64,000 nucleotides of DNA, from contig OU696594.1 of assembly GCA_916048095.2 (NCBI GenBank), positions 1,088,001 to 1,152,000 of the forward strand. Reading direction: 5' to 3'. A program made the position numbers and the translations under genes. The DNA is from Sacculina carcini (taxonomy: Eukaryota; Arthropoda; Thecostraca; Sacculinidae). Below are positions 9,600 through 21,871 of the stretch, one piece after another. Position 1 is the stretch's first letter. The number at the start of each line of letters is the position of its first letter. Under the pieces are notes generated by a model, which ran no database searches, was not told where the DNA came from, and saw only the letters and a program-made list of their open reading frames with translations.

Positions 9600-10100
9600 T
9601 ATATAGATATTAACATGTAAATGTATTATATCAGCATTGGTGCGTGCAATCTTTTGGCGACTACTGCAGTTGCAATTGAGAATTATTATTGGTCATCAGG
9701 ACAGTTTGAAAGTCAATCAATCAATCCATCAATGTACTACATAAGGCCCTTAACCTTTAACCTTTAAGGGGTTCTTGACCGGGGGTGATCGCTAGCCTAG
9801 TTCCCAAGGAGTGTGAGCATTACTGCGATTATAGGGTAACAACTATTTTACCCATGTTTTGTTTTACTACAAAGCATTTGCATAATCCTGTTAAACAGTG
9901 TTCGAAGATATATATTTGAATTCATTCTCCTAATGAAGGGGCAATGTTGCAAAAAAACGGATAATTCAGGGCGCGAACCCTGAAAATGATTGAGAACTCC
10001 TGGTCTAGACCGAACTAATATATTTCGGATAATATATTTTCCTGTTGATTTTCCAATTGGTTTTCACATTGGTTGTTTTTTCCGATTGAAAGCAATTTAT
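9600..10100. other. Unassigned sequence
   Basis: About 500 bases of mixed composition with no reading frame, repeat or motif I can name, apart from a short (AATC)n-like patch near 9715 and the direct repeat AACCTTTAACCTTTAA near 9752. Confidence 0.5.
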
Positions 10101-10102
10101 TA

Positions 10103-10872
10103 CAGGGTGCTCCAAAAATAATGTAACTACTCTAATCGACTGTAATAAATCTGTTGGGCGCACGTACTTTTCATTCTGAGGTTACATAGTCAATTAGGTT
10201 GGATTTTTTTATATGTCTTTGTTTTTAATATTGCATGCAAAATGTACACGCTAGAGCAGAAGTTGAAAATCGTCCAACTCTGGTATGAAACAAAGTCACC
10301 TACAGAAGTAGGCCGTCGATTCAACACACACCAGGGATACAAATTCAGGTCTGATTGTGCAGCACTTACAAATTTGGAAATACAGAGGATTGTGCTGCAT
10401 TTTGAAAAGGAAAAGACCCTGGATAACGTCAACATGCGAAGAAGTGGCCGGCGATCGATCGTCACTCCTGAGAAGCGGGAACAAGTCCGTGAGTCGGTGG
10501 TTAACAGTCCAAAGAAATCTTACCGAACCAGCGCTCAAGAATTGTCTCTCTCTCCAACTACGCTCTTGAGAGTTATGAAGAAGGACCAGAATCTGTTCCC
10601 ATTTAGCATTACAACTCACCATGTACTGCAGGAACAGGACAAAGAGAGGAGAATCGAGACATGCGACTGGCTGAATGAAAAGCTCGAGCAAACTCCCAAC
10701 TGGCTCAATGAAATTGTGATTTCTGATGAATGGTTTAATGATGAAGCGCACTTTCATTTTAATGGGGCTGTTAATAACCACAACAATGTGTCTTGGGGAG
10801 AAGAGACGCCAGAAGAAATGAGTGAGAAGCGCCTCAAAGGTCCGAATGTCACTGCATTTCAAAAGTCGGCCA
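10103..10872 (+). mobile_element. Tc1/mariner-type DNA transposon, 3' truncated
   Basis: A TA dinucleotide at 10101-10102 is followed by CAGGGTGCTCCAAAA, a typical Tc1/mariner inverted-repeat tip. A frame from 10242 gives a helix-turn-helix N-terminus (MYTLEQKLKIVQLWYE..., resembling DUF4817), a second helix-rich segment around TPEKREQVRE, and the start of the DDE catalytic domain: an ISDE word carrying the first Asp, then DEAHFHFNGAVNNHNN and WGEE. The rest of the catalytic domain and the right inverted repeat are gone, replaced by a CA tract at 10873. Function is therefore lost. Copies of parts of the same element are at 1-96 and 11626-11723. Confidence 0.85.
10242..10872 (+). pseudogene. 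Truncated mariner-type transposase
   Basis: The frame covers about 210 residues before it runs into CA-encoded Thr/His. It holds the N-terminal DNA-binding half and only the first of the three catalytic acids. A full member is usually about 330-360 residues. The start at 10242 is chosen because MYTLEQK matches where such proteins begin. The frame is open throughout, which suggests the truncation is more recent than the loss of many other fossils here. Confidence 0.8.
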
Positions 10873-11164
10873 CACACACACACACGCTTTAATGTTGCAT
10901 TGAATTGTGTATGTGAACACAGTTGATGCCCATCGTGCAGTGGTTCGTGAGGGTTTGGACTGGAGGGAGGGGGAAATAGGCGCTTAATCCTACACGCGCA
11001 CAAACACTGGGGGTAGACTGTGTGCGGTGGGGATGGCGGGGGTATTGCTGCAAAGAACACAAACGTGCACTGAAACACACACACTGAAACACACACACTG
11101 AAACACACATACACTGTAACACATACACTGAAACACACATACTGAAACACACACACACACACTG

Positions 11165-11210
<46 letters not shown>

Positions 11211-11416
11211 AAACACACACACTGAAACACACACACACACACTGAAACACACACACATACACACACTGTAACACACACACACACACACACACTGAAACAC
11301 ACACACACACACTGAAACACACACACACACACACACACAATGAAACAAACACTGAAACACACACAAACACACACACACACACAAACTGAAACGCAGACAC
11401 ACATACACACGCACTT

Positions 11417-11474
<58 letters not shown>

Positions 11475-11625
11475 AAACACATACACATATGCACATTTAC
11501 ATACGCAACAGCACAAAAATGCACCAGCACACACACATATATATACATATTGAATACACAGCATTTAGTCAGGCATACATTCAAACATACAGACGAGAAG
11601 ACAACACAGACACACAATACAACAA
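10873..11625. repeat. CA-rich minisatellite unit, copy 2
   Basis: Homologous to 97-850, including the unique first part, the CTGAAACACA-punctuated CA array, a short TA tract, and the end GACACACAATACAACA. Whereas the left copy goes on to the Polinton-1 target site, this copy joins mariner sequence at 11626. Confidence 0.85.
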
Positions 11626-11723
11626 ATCGTCCAACTCTGGTATGAAACAAAGTCACCTACAGAAGTAGGCCGTCGGTTCAACACACACCAGGGATACAAA
11701 TTCAAGTCTGATTGTGCAGCACT
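11626..11723 (+). mobile_element. Mariner transposase fragment, copy 3
   Basis: Matches 10268-10366 with very few differences, encoding IVQLWYETKSPTEVGRRF. It starts inside the gene and stops abruptly, so it is a piece joined to the end of the CA unit. This gives a mariner, CA unit, mariner arrangement like a partial tandem duplication. Confidence 0.8.
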
Positions 11724-14060
11724 ATAACAAAGTTATAATCAGACCAGATTTCTATCTGTCAGTTAACTCAGTTTTCTTTCTCTCTCTTTCTCTCAGTTTA
11801 CTTTCGCGTTATTTCGCGGCTTGCTTGTGCAGCTGTCGTTAGGCTAATTTATGTGTTAGAGCGAGCGACGTATTACACGGCGCCTGATATGTTTGGCAGC
11901 GTGTGGAGTATGGGTGACAGTAATTTATGGCCTTTTTTGTACGTCTGACTTGGCTGATCATCTCAAGGCAACATGCCTGTGTACTGTCAGATTGCGTTTA
12001 GAAATAGCTTGTGTCCCGATTGTGTGGTTCGAGCGGTTTGGCCAGTTGGCAATTGCTTGCGGAATATGGTGCCAACGACGTGTGTTCGTAGGTATATAAC
12101 CCGGGGTTTAATGAGAATAAGGGGGTATTTTGGCTGTGCTTGTTGGTGGGTCAGTTGGTTTGGCTTGGACTAGCGACTTGCGATGTAGGACTCACCATTA
12201 TTAAGTCGTCATTAGAGCATTAGGTTCAGGACTTTATTAAGTGTTAAGAGTAGATTTGACTGGTTGCCCTGAATACACAATTCAACTTCGACTGGGTGAC
12301 TATTACTTGTTATCGCGGAACACAACAACAAGAGGAACTATCAAGACATCACGATCAGCCGAACGAAGATCAACATAACAACATATTATTATCACTATCG
12401 TTACATTTGGTGCCGTGACCCGGATCTTTAATTGTGTTTATCTTCTCGGCATAGTCGAAACTCGGTCACTTCCACCGGTGGCTCAAAATTGTGAGGTGAG
12501 TGGTATCTTAATTTTCCTTAAGCCTTGCCTTTATCCAGAAGCATAATTAAGGTAAAGTAAAAATGGATGAGAGATTTATTACAGCGGTAGGCATAATTCC
12601 TAATGAAATTACAACAGCGAATATAGTAAAGAATATCCATCAATTTTCTGGAGAAAATCTTAGTCGATTTTATCAGTGGGCAACTGACATGGATAGTCAG
12701 GCTTTAACTGCACCTAATAATTAAATGCTAGATATAGCTATAAAAACCCTAGGAGGATCGACAGGAAGATTTGCGCGAAGATTAATAGCAGATAATGAAA
12801 ACATAACATGGTCATCACTCCGTACAGCCCTCAGGGATAGGTATAGTGATTATACAAGTAATACGTGTGCACGAGAAAAGCTACGACATTGTAGACAACA
12901 AAATGGTGAATTAATTCCTAATTACTCAGATAGATTATTGGAATGAGGTCTAGAAGCATTCGACGACATTGATTCATCAGAGTCACAACAATCTTTAATT
13001 GAAGTGTTTGAGCGTGGAATATTAGACAATAGCATTGCACGAGCATTGATAAGACAAAATTTGGTTCTTTACAACAAGCTACTGAATTTGCAGTTGAAGC
13101 ACAAAGAAACGAGCCAACATTTACTCTTTTTAGAGGCAATATTATGATAAAAGAACAAAACCAATCAATTTAAAAACAGGAGACCCTGTTTACTTCAGAA
13201 ATCCTTCCAATGCTTCGACTAATAAATTATCGCTCCGATGGGATCGTAATTATCGAATAATACAGTTTATAAGTCCCGTTTCATGTTTGATTAGAAACCA
13301 AGTGAACGGAGAAACACATAAAACACATGTAGAGAACCTACGACTTAGGAATGAGGCTTCAGTATGGAAACAATATAATACCAAACCTGAACATTTGCAT
13401 AAAAAGTATCGGGAATTTCAGCGGTCATATATACCAATAAGTACACGAATCACCAGACAAAATGCTCCAAATGAAACAACCTTACAGCCTACAAAAGAAG
13501 ATTCAGTAGACAATATGCCACTAGCGGAGAGACTAAGATTAACACGCGAACAGAGAGACAAACGGGACATTGGTGAAGACACGGAGGTTGCGCCGCCAAC
13601 AATCACAACAAACGCTATACGCTCATCAGAGATTAATGAAACAATTAATAAGAAAAAGAGAGTTGAATGGAAAAGAAAAACAAGTTCGTCTGAAGATGAG
13701 GAACAAAACAAGCGAATGAGAATGACTAATGAATTAGATGTTGGTATAGATACAGTGGATTTCATACAAGAAAATCAGAGTAAAAGCGGTGTTATAAAAT
13801 ACGAAACGGATATTGAGGAAGGTTCCATAGACTTCACTGATGGATGTATGAATGCATTACATATTGAGCAACAAGATATTGTACGAGGCACACATGGTGT
13901 CAAGAGAAGAGGCTTGTGTCAACCGTCTAACTGTGAAAATACACAAGACATTAGGTTGAAAGCATTTAACATGTGTGGTATATTTCATTTGTATTGGTTG
14001 AGCAATAGTGTGGTATAGTTGCGCTCGTGTGACTATTGAACTGTTACGTTTCCGGTTGTG
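11724..14060 (+). mobile_element. Gypsy-1: Ty3/Gypsy LTR fossil with large internal loss
   Basis: Parts in order: a likely 5' LTR ending at TTACA (12405; left edge not certain), a primer-binding-like site TGGTGCCGTGACCC (12408-12421), a gag region (about 12563-13135, opening MDERFITAVGII), then directly the C-terminal integrase region (about 13140-13990) with the GPY-type word LSLRWDRNYRI and a charged tail. Protease, reverse transcriptase, RNase H and integrase core are absent. It is broken, with a few further breaks, and no matching 3' LTR was found. Probably old. Confidence 0.75.
12408..12421 (+). other. Primer-binding-like site of Gypsy-1
   Basis: TGGTGCCGTGACCC lies two bases after an LTR-like CA end. 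TGGTGCCG... is a common tRNA 3'-end complement at this place in Gypsy and BEL elements. It sets the LTR's right border at about 12405. Confidence 0.65.
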
Positions 14061-14075
14061 TGATGTTGTGGAGTT

Positions 14076-14166
14076 GTTCTTTGTGTAGTTAAGCGTCAAT
14101 ATAATCATTCTAGTCTTGTTACGATCATTCTAATCTTGATACGTTTCAATTAACTACACAAAGAAC
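14076..14166. repeat. Fold-back with tandem 20-mers
   Basis: A perfect 17-bp inverted repeat, GTTCTTTGTGTAGTTAA (14076-14092) and its complement (14150-14166), encloses two imperfect copies of ATCATTCTARTCTTGWTACG. It sits exactly between Gypsy-1 and Gypsy-2. It could be a remnant of a small foldback element or of an LTR junction. Confidence 0.7.
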
Positions 14167-14169
14167 TTT

Positions 14170-17014
14170 GTTATTGTGATAGAAAAATATCTGAAACCAG
14201 ATCGTCTGTCAGTTGAGCCAAACGCTCCTGATTCAACACAACAGTGGTTGCACTGGAAAAATACGCTGGACAATTTTCTTTATGCCATACAAGCCGACGA
14301 GACGAGCAAACTGCCGCTGCTTGTAAATCTGGTGAGTCCTGAAGTGTTCCGGTTCATAGCAGAGTGTAGCACATTCAAAGCGGCCATCGATGAGCTTCAG
14401 TCATTATATGTGAAGAATGTTGTGTTTTCGAGGCATCAGTTATGTTGTGGACCAGTATATACAAACACTGAGAGAACTGGCCAAACACTGTGGATTCATC
14501 TCTGTTGACAGCAATACATATCGGAGCGAGTACATTCGAGACGCTTTTATCAGGGGATTGTCGTCAGACGAAATCAGACAGCGCCTGTTGGAAACGTCGG
14601 ATCTAGATCTGGAGAAAGCAGTCAGTCTGGCTAGATCTCTTGAGTTGGCGAAAATCAACTGTGGTCAGCTTCAGTCGATGCCGCTTTCTGTCGCGGCGCT
14701 GAAGGAAGTCCGAGATGAGCGATCGAAACAGCAGTCTGCTGAGCAAGAGGAATTCAGTGAAGAAGTCGTTGCGGCCGCCCGAAGAGCCGATCGTGCGCCG
14801 CCGGATCGGAAAGTTCAGTCCTGCTGGTTCTGTGGAGGTGAGCGTCATAGTCGGCGATATTGTCCAGCCCGCAACGTAGTCTGTCGCCAATGCCAAAAGA
14901 CAGGACATTATGCCAAGATGTGTCAAGGACAAAAATCAACTGCGTCAGCGACAGTGCACAGTCTGGCAGCGACAAAATCTTCAGCAGCCGTGCCCAGTGA
15001 TCTGAGGAAGTCTACTATGTATGTATGGTTGAATGAACATCATCAGCTGGATGCATTAGTGGATACCGGGAGCTCTGTGAGTTACATTTCTCAATCAGTT
15101 GTCTCAAGACTCAGAGTTAAAACAACACCATGCCAAGAATGAGTGTCCATGGCGTCTATGTCGCTGACTTCAAAAATAGAAGGAAAATATGTAGTGAATC
15201 TGCTTGTCCAAGGGAAAATGTACAACGATGTGGAACTATTGGTGATGCCTAAACTCTGTTCAGACATAATAATAGGGCACGATTTTTTGAGACGACATAA
15301 ATCTACAGAAATCCAGTTCGGAGGAGATTTGCCACCACTAGTATGTGGTCTGTCAGCGGTGAAACTCTCGCAGGCGCCGCCCCTCTTCAATTTGGGAAAT
15401 CACGTACGGCCCATTGCGACAAAATCTCGTCGGTACACTATGGAGGAAAGAGCTTTCATCAAGTCCGAGACTGACCGCTTGCGGAAAGAAGGGATTATAG
15501 AGCCGTCTGTATCGCCCTGGCGAGCTCAGGTAGTCGTCATCTGCAGTGACCAAGGAAAAAAGAGGATGGCGATCGACTACTCCCAAACAGTGAATAAATT
15601 CATTCTAACCGACGCGTACCCTCTTCCAAACATTGAGGAGACTGTGGAAAACATCGCCCAGTATCGTTTCTTCAGCATGATTGACTTAAAAAGTGCCTAT
15701 CATCAGGTGCCGATTGTCGATAGTGATAAGCCTCTCACAGCCTTTCAGTCAGGGAATCAACTGTATCAGGTTCGACGAATTCCCTTCGGAGTCACCAGTT
15801 ACCAATGGTGTGGCGTGCTTCCAAAGATTCATTGATGATTTCATTCGCGAACATGAGCTACGCGGCACTATTGCTTACTTGGATGATATCACAATAGGTG
15901 GAGCCACTCGAGAAGAGCACGATGAAAACTATGAAAGATTCATAAAGGCGGCAGAAAAAGTTGGACTGACGTTCAATCATGACAAATGTCAAGTAGCTGT
16001 GAAAGAAATCAAAGTTCTTGGTTACCTCGTATCGGGTGGTTTTGTTCGACCAGACCCATCTAGACTGCAGCCGTTGAAGGATATGCCGTTGCCGCGTAAT
16101 CGAAAGACCTTGTTGCGAACTGTGGGATTATTCTCTTACTACTCTAAATGGATTCCCTGTTTTGCTGAGAAAATAAAGCCACTGACAATTCTGAGTTCCC
16201 GCTTAGTGAGTCAGCAGTTACGGCCTTTGAGAATCTCAAGGATGTGATAGCGGAGGCAGCGCTACAGGCCATCGAGCCCGGTGTTCCGTTTGTTGTAGAA
16301 ACGGATGCATCCGATGGAGCAGTCGCTGCCACTCTCAGTCAAAACAACCGTCCTGTTGCCTTTTATTCTAGAACGTTATCAAAGTCAGAATATCATTGGT
16401 CTTCGGTGGAGAAGGAGGCGCTGGCCATAGTCGAAGCCGTGAAGCGATGGCGGCATTATCTTTGTGGCAGAAGATTTTCACTCGTCACAGATCAGCAGGC
16501 GGTATCTTTTATGTTCAACCAGACGCAGCATTCTAGGATCAAGAATCTTAAGATTCTCCGTTGGCGACTTGAGCTCTCAAACTTCGGCTATGACATCGTG
16601 TATCGCCCGGGACGTGATAACGCTTCTGCAGACGCGCTTTCTCGTAAGTACTGTTCTGCTATCACTCAGTCTGATCTGGGAAAAATTCACACTGATCTTT
16701 GCCACCCTGGAATAACTAGAATGTATCATTTTCTCAGAGTAAAAAATATTGCGTGTTCGATTGAGGATGTAAAAGCAGTGATTCGTTCATGTCCTGTGTG
16801 TGCTCGCTGCAAGCCGAGGTTTCATAGACCGGTTTCACAGTATCATTTAATCAAAACTACGCAGCCCTTTGAAAGATTAAGCCTCGATTTCAAAGGTCCA
16901 TTGCCCTCTGCTAATAGGAATAGGTTCTTTTTAACAATAGTTGACGAGTTTTTTCGTTTTCCATTTATTTATCCATGTGCCGACACTAGTGCGAAAACTG
17001 TCATTGCTTGTTTG
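14170..17014 (+). mobile_element. Gypsy-2: Ty3/Gypsy LTR fossil, both ends missing
   Basis: Parts in order: gag (from about 14176), two nucleocapsid zinc knuckles (about 14818-14930, CWFCGGERHSRRYC and CRQCQKTGHYAKMC), aspartic protease (LVDTGSS, about 15055), reverse transcriptase (about 15395-15910, YLDD at about 15875), RNase H (about 16280-16660, ETDASDGA and DALSRK), integrase zinc finger (HTDLCH...CPVCARC) and the first part of the integrase core. The order protease, RT, RNase H, integrase marks Ty3/Gypsy. No LTR is seen; the right side is cut where Gypsy-3 begins. Broken, with about four breaks. Confidence 0.85.
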
Positions 17015-17095
17015 GGACGAATTCTCGTCGTGTGCGCGGGTTACCTGCGCGAAGGTGAGAGGGCTTTGCCCCGTTGTTTTCTCCGCTTGATTACA
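17015..17095 (+). repeat. 5' LTR remnant of Gypsy-3
   Basis: Eighty-one bases identical to 21791-21871 except one. Only the right quarter of the LTR survives; to its left is Gypsy-2 integrase sequence. Confidence 0.85.
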
Positions 17096-20000
17096 AGCCA
17101 TTTCGGCTATATGGCTGAGGCCGTTGGCGGGGGCAAACGTGAGTTTGTCGAAGGGGGTTCCGGTAGCGAATCCGATTACTTCGGTCAGGAGGGTCAGAGA
17201 CCCGAGCAGCGGTAGACCCGTGGTAGATGTTGGCCAGTTGGCCAACATCTTAATGCAGGCCCGAGGGCCGATCCTTGACAGGATAGGGCGGGCTCTACCG
17301 CGTTTCGGTGGTGACGTCACCCTTGACGTCACTGAGTGGCTGGCCGACTTTGAGCGGCTATGCCGTGTCCAGCAGGTCGACCCTTGCAAAATGGTCGACC
17401 ATATGCTGGATGGGAGCGCGCGCCGGCTCTACCGGCGCATGGTCGTGGGCGACGCCTCACAGTGGGCCATGGTGAAAGCCACGCTAGTCGCCGAGTTTGG
17501 CGTGCCTCGCCAAGAGGCGTGGAGGCGTTTCTCGACTCGTCAGTTTCGATCTGGCGAGTCAGTGGACGCCTTTGTGGACGACCTAGAGCGTCTAGGTCGC
17601 CGTGTAGGGTTAACACCCGAGAGCTTGGCGTTTCGCGTCAAGTTTTATGAGGGCCTACCCGAATCAATCTATGAGTGGGCTATGGCGAAAGAGGGGGCGT
17701 ATACCTCCGAGTTCGACAGCGTGCTGTCGGCGGTGCGCGCCAGAATTGGTGCGCGTACGGCTGCTGAAGCCAGAAACCGCCCATCTGGCTGGTGGCTGCA
17801 TCTAGGCAGCGAGTCAGCTACGCTCAAGTAGCGAGCAGCTCGAGGGACCGCTCTCCTGTTCCTCAAGCGTCGGACGAGCGAGTCGGCTCTGTGTCTCGTC
17901 TCAGCGCTCTTCTGCGCGCCGGACGCTCTGCTGCTACCGGTGTGGCGGCGACCATCTGGTGCGCGAGTGCCCGGGAGCGCAATGCTACCGGTGTGGCAAG
18001 CACGGGCATTTCGCTCGTGATTGCGAGGAGCCGGCGTCGACGTCGACGTCACGCCGCTCGCGAGCCATGACGAGCTCGCATTTTCATGCGGAGGGCGCAG
18101 CACGGGGCGCAGCGTCCTCCGACATGGAAGTCGACCGCAATTAAGCGGCGGCCCCTGTAAAGGGGCGACGGTGAGTCCCTGCTCTGCGCGTGGACTCATC
18201 AGCGGAGCACATTTGGTGCGTCGGGCCCGCCGGGCGATTCGAGGGACGGCCGGTGTATTGACTTCGCGTCGTATGCCGGTCGTTGAAGCTGTTATCAACG
18301 GTCGTTGCTCCCGGTGTCTGGTTGACACGGGAAGTGAGTGCACAATTGTTAGTGCACGGGTGGTGGCGGGTTCACTTCCCCGTCGGGGACGACCGTTGAT
18401 TACAGCGGATGGTAGGACTTCTCATGATACGAAGTCCTGTGACGTAGTAATAGGGCTGCAGGGACACTGTTTTAGAGTTTCCGGGCTCGTAGTTAAGGGA
18501 TTAGAAAACCTTGGGATGGAGTGCCTCCTGGGCAACGATGTTATTGACCATATGGGAGGCGTGACAGTGAAGAGGGGTGTTGACTCTAAATACACCGTTG
18601 AGTGGGGGAAACCTTACCCCGAGGGGTGCTGTCGTGCACCGGCGCGTAAGAGTGTGTCTAATAAATCGACGAAGTGTGTGAGGTTTATGTTGGCAGGTTC
18701 CACGGATAGTCCGCAGCCGCTGGAAGTTGTCGACAAGGACTTCGTAGCGTCATTCGCTGAGGGCCGATGGACGGTGAGCTGGCGGTGGTCTGACAAAGAG
18801 CCGGACCAGCTACAGAACAACGTGGCGGAGTACAGATGTACGAGAGCTCCCTGAGTGAGCGAGAGGTACAATGCCGAGATCCGGAGCTGGATCGAGAAAG
18901 GCTGGTTGATCACATGGCACGGCCCAGTAAAGGGGATCATCCCGCTGTTGGCCGTCGTACAGCCGACGAAAGACAAAGTTCGTCCTGTTATGGATTACCA
19001 TGAGCTGAACGGCTTTGTCGAGTGTCACACAGGAGATGACGGTGTGTCAGTGTGTGCTGACAAGATCAGAGAGTGGAGGCAATGGCAGGGGGAGATCAAG
19101 GTAGTTGATCTCAAGTCGGCGTACCTGCAGATTCACGTGAGCCGAGATCCGTGGAAGTATCAGGTCGTGAGGTATAATGGTGTGCATTATGCGTTGACGC
19201 GGCTGGGCTTCGGCCTGTCATGTGCACCAAGAATAATGACGCTGATTCTGCGAAAGGTCCTGTCATTGGACGAGAAGGTACGAAAGGCGACATATCATTA
19301 TGTCGACGATATCATCGTTAGTACGTCCGATGTGAGCGTGCAGCAGCTTCGAGAGCATCTGCAAAGGTATGGCTTTGAGACTAAGGAGCCGGAGGGCCTA
19401 GATGGGGGTCGATTATTGGGAATTGCTCTGAGGAAGGGACCCGATGGGTGGTTGAATATGTCGAGAGGGACAGCACTTCGTGACGCTGCACCCGAATTGA
19501 CAGGGCTGACTATGCGTGGGTTGTTCTCCGTATGTGGTCGCTTAGTCGGCCATTACCCCGTTGCCGGGTGGTTACGCCCCCATTGCAGTTTTTTGAAACG
19601 GTTGGGGTGTGGCGGGTCGTGGGATAACCCGGTGGAGAATGTTGTGTGTGTGTGCTTGTGTCTGGGCTGTTGCAGCGTGTTCAGAAGGCGGACCCGGTAA
19701 GGGGTCGATGGGACGTGAACGCAGCTGGAGACGTCACTGTATGGACTGACGCGAGCACGTTGGTGCTTGGCGTGGTGGTCGAGGTGGACGGCTGCATCGT
19801 TGAGGATGCTACTTGGCTCCGTAAGAAGACCGACTTTCTACACATCAATGTGTCCGAACTGGAGGCAGTCGGTCGTGGCATCAATATGGCGATTTCGTGG
19901 GGATTCAAGACGTTTACCGTCGCGACAGACTCGAGGACAGTGCTTATTTGGATGGACAGCAATGTCGAGGGGCGCAACGGTAGCCGCACTATAGGTTCTG

Positions 20001-21547
20001 CCGAGTTGCTGGTGAAGCGCCGACTGGCGGTGATTAAGGAGACGATCGCCGAGCATGGCCTGACAGTTTCTCTTCGGTTCGTCACGACTGTGGAGAATAA
20101 AGCTGATCAGATGACCAGGGTGGCCAAGAAGTGGCTTGTTCATCGTGACGCTGGTGAGGAGGAGGTGGCAATATCAGTAGCTATTGCTACGAAGAAGAGT
20201 ATCAAGGACACCGTTTGGGCGGCTCATCTGCCGCATCATTTAGGTGTCGAGAGGACGCTGTACCTGGGTCAACAATTGCGGAGTGATTTGACGAGAGCCC
20301 ATGTGAAGGCGGAGTTAGCTGGATGCGAGGCTTGTCAACGTATCGATCCAGCGGTGAGAGAGGAAAACCTCGTAGGTCAGGGTAGTCTGGCCGTGGACAG
20401 GGACTGGTATCGAGTGGCAGCGGACGTCACTAATTACGATGCCGGCGTTTACCTGTCGATGGTGGATTGTGGTCCATCACGTCTTGCCGTATGGCGCAGA
20501 TTGCCGAATGAGACGGCGTTGTGCATTATAGCTCAGCTGCGGCAGATTGTGATTGAGCGTGGGCCGTTTGGGGAGCTGCTACTGGACAACTCTACGGCGT
20601 TCCGGTCGGCGGCGATGGAGCAGTTCGCCGACGATTGGTGCATTTCTTTGCGGTTCCGAGCCGCATACGCCCCGGGCGGTAACGGGATCGTGGAGCGAAA
20701 TCACCGCACGATCAAAAGGATCGCAGCGAGGGGTCATATTTCCCCGGAGGAGGCGACGTTCTGGTACAACGTTACCTCGCGCAAAGAGACTCAGGTGAGC
20801 ACTATTCCCTCAAGGTGTATTTCCAAATACGAGTGGCGTCTTCCATTTGAGACCGGCCGCAGGGACGCTGATGACCAGACAGCAGCGTTTGCCGTTGGTG
20901 ACGAGGTGTGGGTGAAACCGCCGATCCAGTCATGTACAACGCCGTGGACCCTCGGGAAGGTGACCAGGGTCGTCTCACAGCACGTTGTGTGCGTAGATGG
21001 CATGCCGTGCCATGTGCGCGACCTGCGCAAGCGTCGCTGTGCCGGCCATAGTGGAGCCATAGACGAGACCGGCACTCATGGCGACGTGGAACCGACCAGC
21101 GGCGGTTGGGATGTGGATGCGACCGGCAATCGCGGAGATGTGGAGCCACCCGGTGGAGCCACCCGGTGTAGCTTGGACCTGAGCGGTGATGGCGGACGGG
21201 ACGAGGCGGCCGATAGTCTCGGCGGTGACAGAACACCTGACAGCCTGCCACCTGAGCGACTGGCTATTGGCGAGGGCGTGGATTCGGACCGTGTGTCTGT
21301 GGAGCAGGAACCTGGAGAACCCTCAGAGGACGTGAGTGTACATATTGCTCGAGAGAATGTCGGAGAGGGCGTCGCGGCTGAGAGAGTCGAGGATGAGGCT
21401 GCAGTCGAGCAGCCGAGGCGGTCAACGAGGAGACGTCGACCGCCGGCATGGTTAAACGAGTACGTGTGTCTATCCGATGATGAAGTTTAACCGTGCGTGT
21501 TTGCAAGCGTGTTTGTTGTGAGCTTTCAGGTGAAAAGCTGGGGGAGA

Positions 21548-21871
21548 TGTGGCGTTGTTGTCGAGTGGCGTGCGGTGTGACGTCATAACGGTTCACTTGA
21601 GCCGAGTGGTGCGAGGTATGACATCGCACGTTACTGCGCGCTGATTGGCCGCGACTTGAGCCTAGTGCCGGAGGCGTGTATCAGCTGGCGTGTGTGAAGC
21701 TGGCTTTGCGAGCGGTCGAGCGTCATTCTGTTGGTGGCCTGTGCGTTATAAGCATCGTTGCCGTGTGTTCGAGAATATTTCTGCTCGAGTGGACGAATTC
21801 TCGTCGTGTGCGCGGGTTACCTGCGCGAAGGTGAGAGGGGTTTGCCCCGTTGTTTTCTCCGCTTGATTACA
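21548..21871 (+). repeat. 3' LTR of Gypsy-3
   Basis: Begins TGTGGCG just after a purine run (GGGGGAGA, the likely polypurine tract) and ends GATTACA, giving TG...CA ends. It contains a CCAAT-type word on the minus strand near 21640 and a TATA-like GTTATAAGC near 21743 that could serve as promoter. The last 81 bases match the 5' remnant. Confidence 0.8.

Larger units (their letters stand above)
17015..21871 (+). mobile_element. Gypsy-3: divergent Ty3/Gypsy-like LTR element
   Basis: Flanked by an 81-bp 5' LTR remnant and a 324-bp 3' LTR. Its codons are far richer in G+C than the surrounding DNA. Parts: gag (about 17124-17830), zinc knuckle CYRCGKHGHFARDC (about 17975), protease LVDTGSE (about 18320), reverse transcriptase (about 18960-19400, with VVDLKSAYLQI, LTRLGFGLS and YVDD), RNase H (WTDAS, about 19745), integrase HHCC and core (to about 20800, with LLDNST and GIVERNHR) and a long acidic tail with GDV repeats. 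The RT signature is unlike the common Gypsy clades, and I cannot name the clade. Broken, with about three or four breaks; some frame changes may be normal for the family. Confidence 0.82.
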
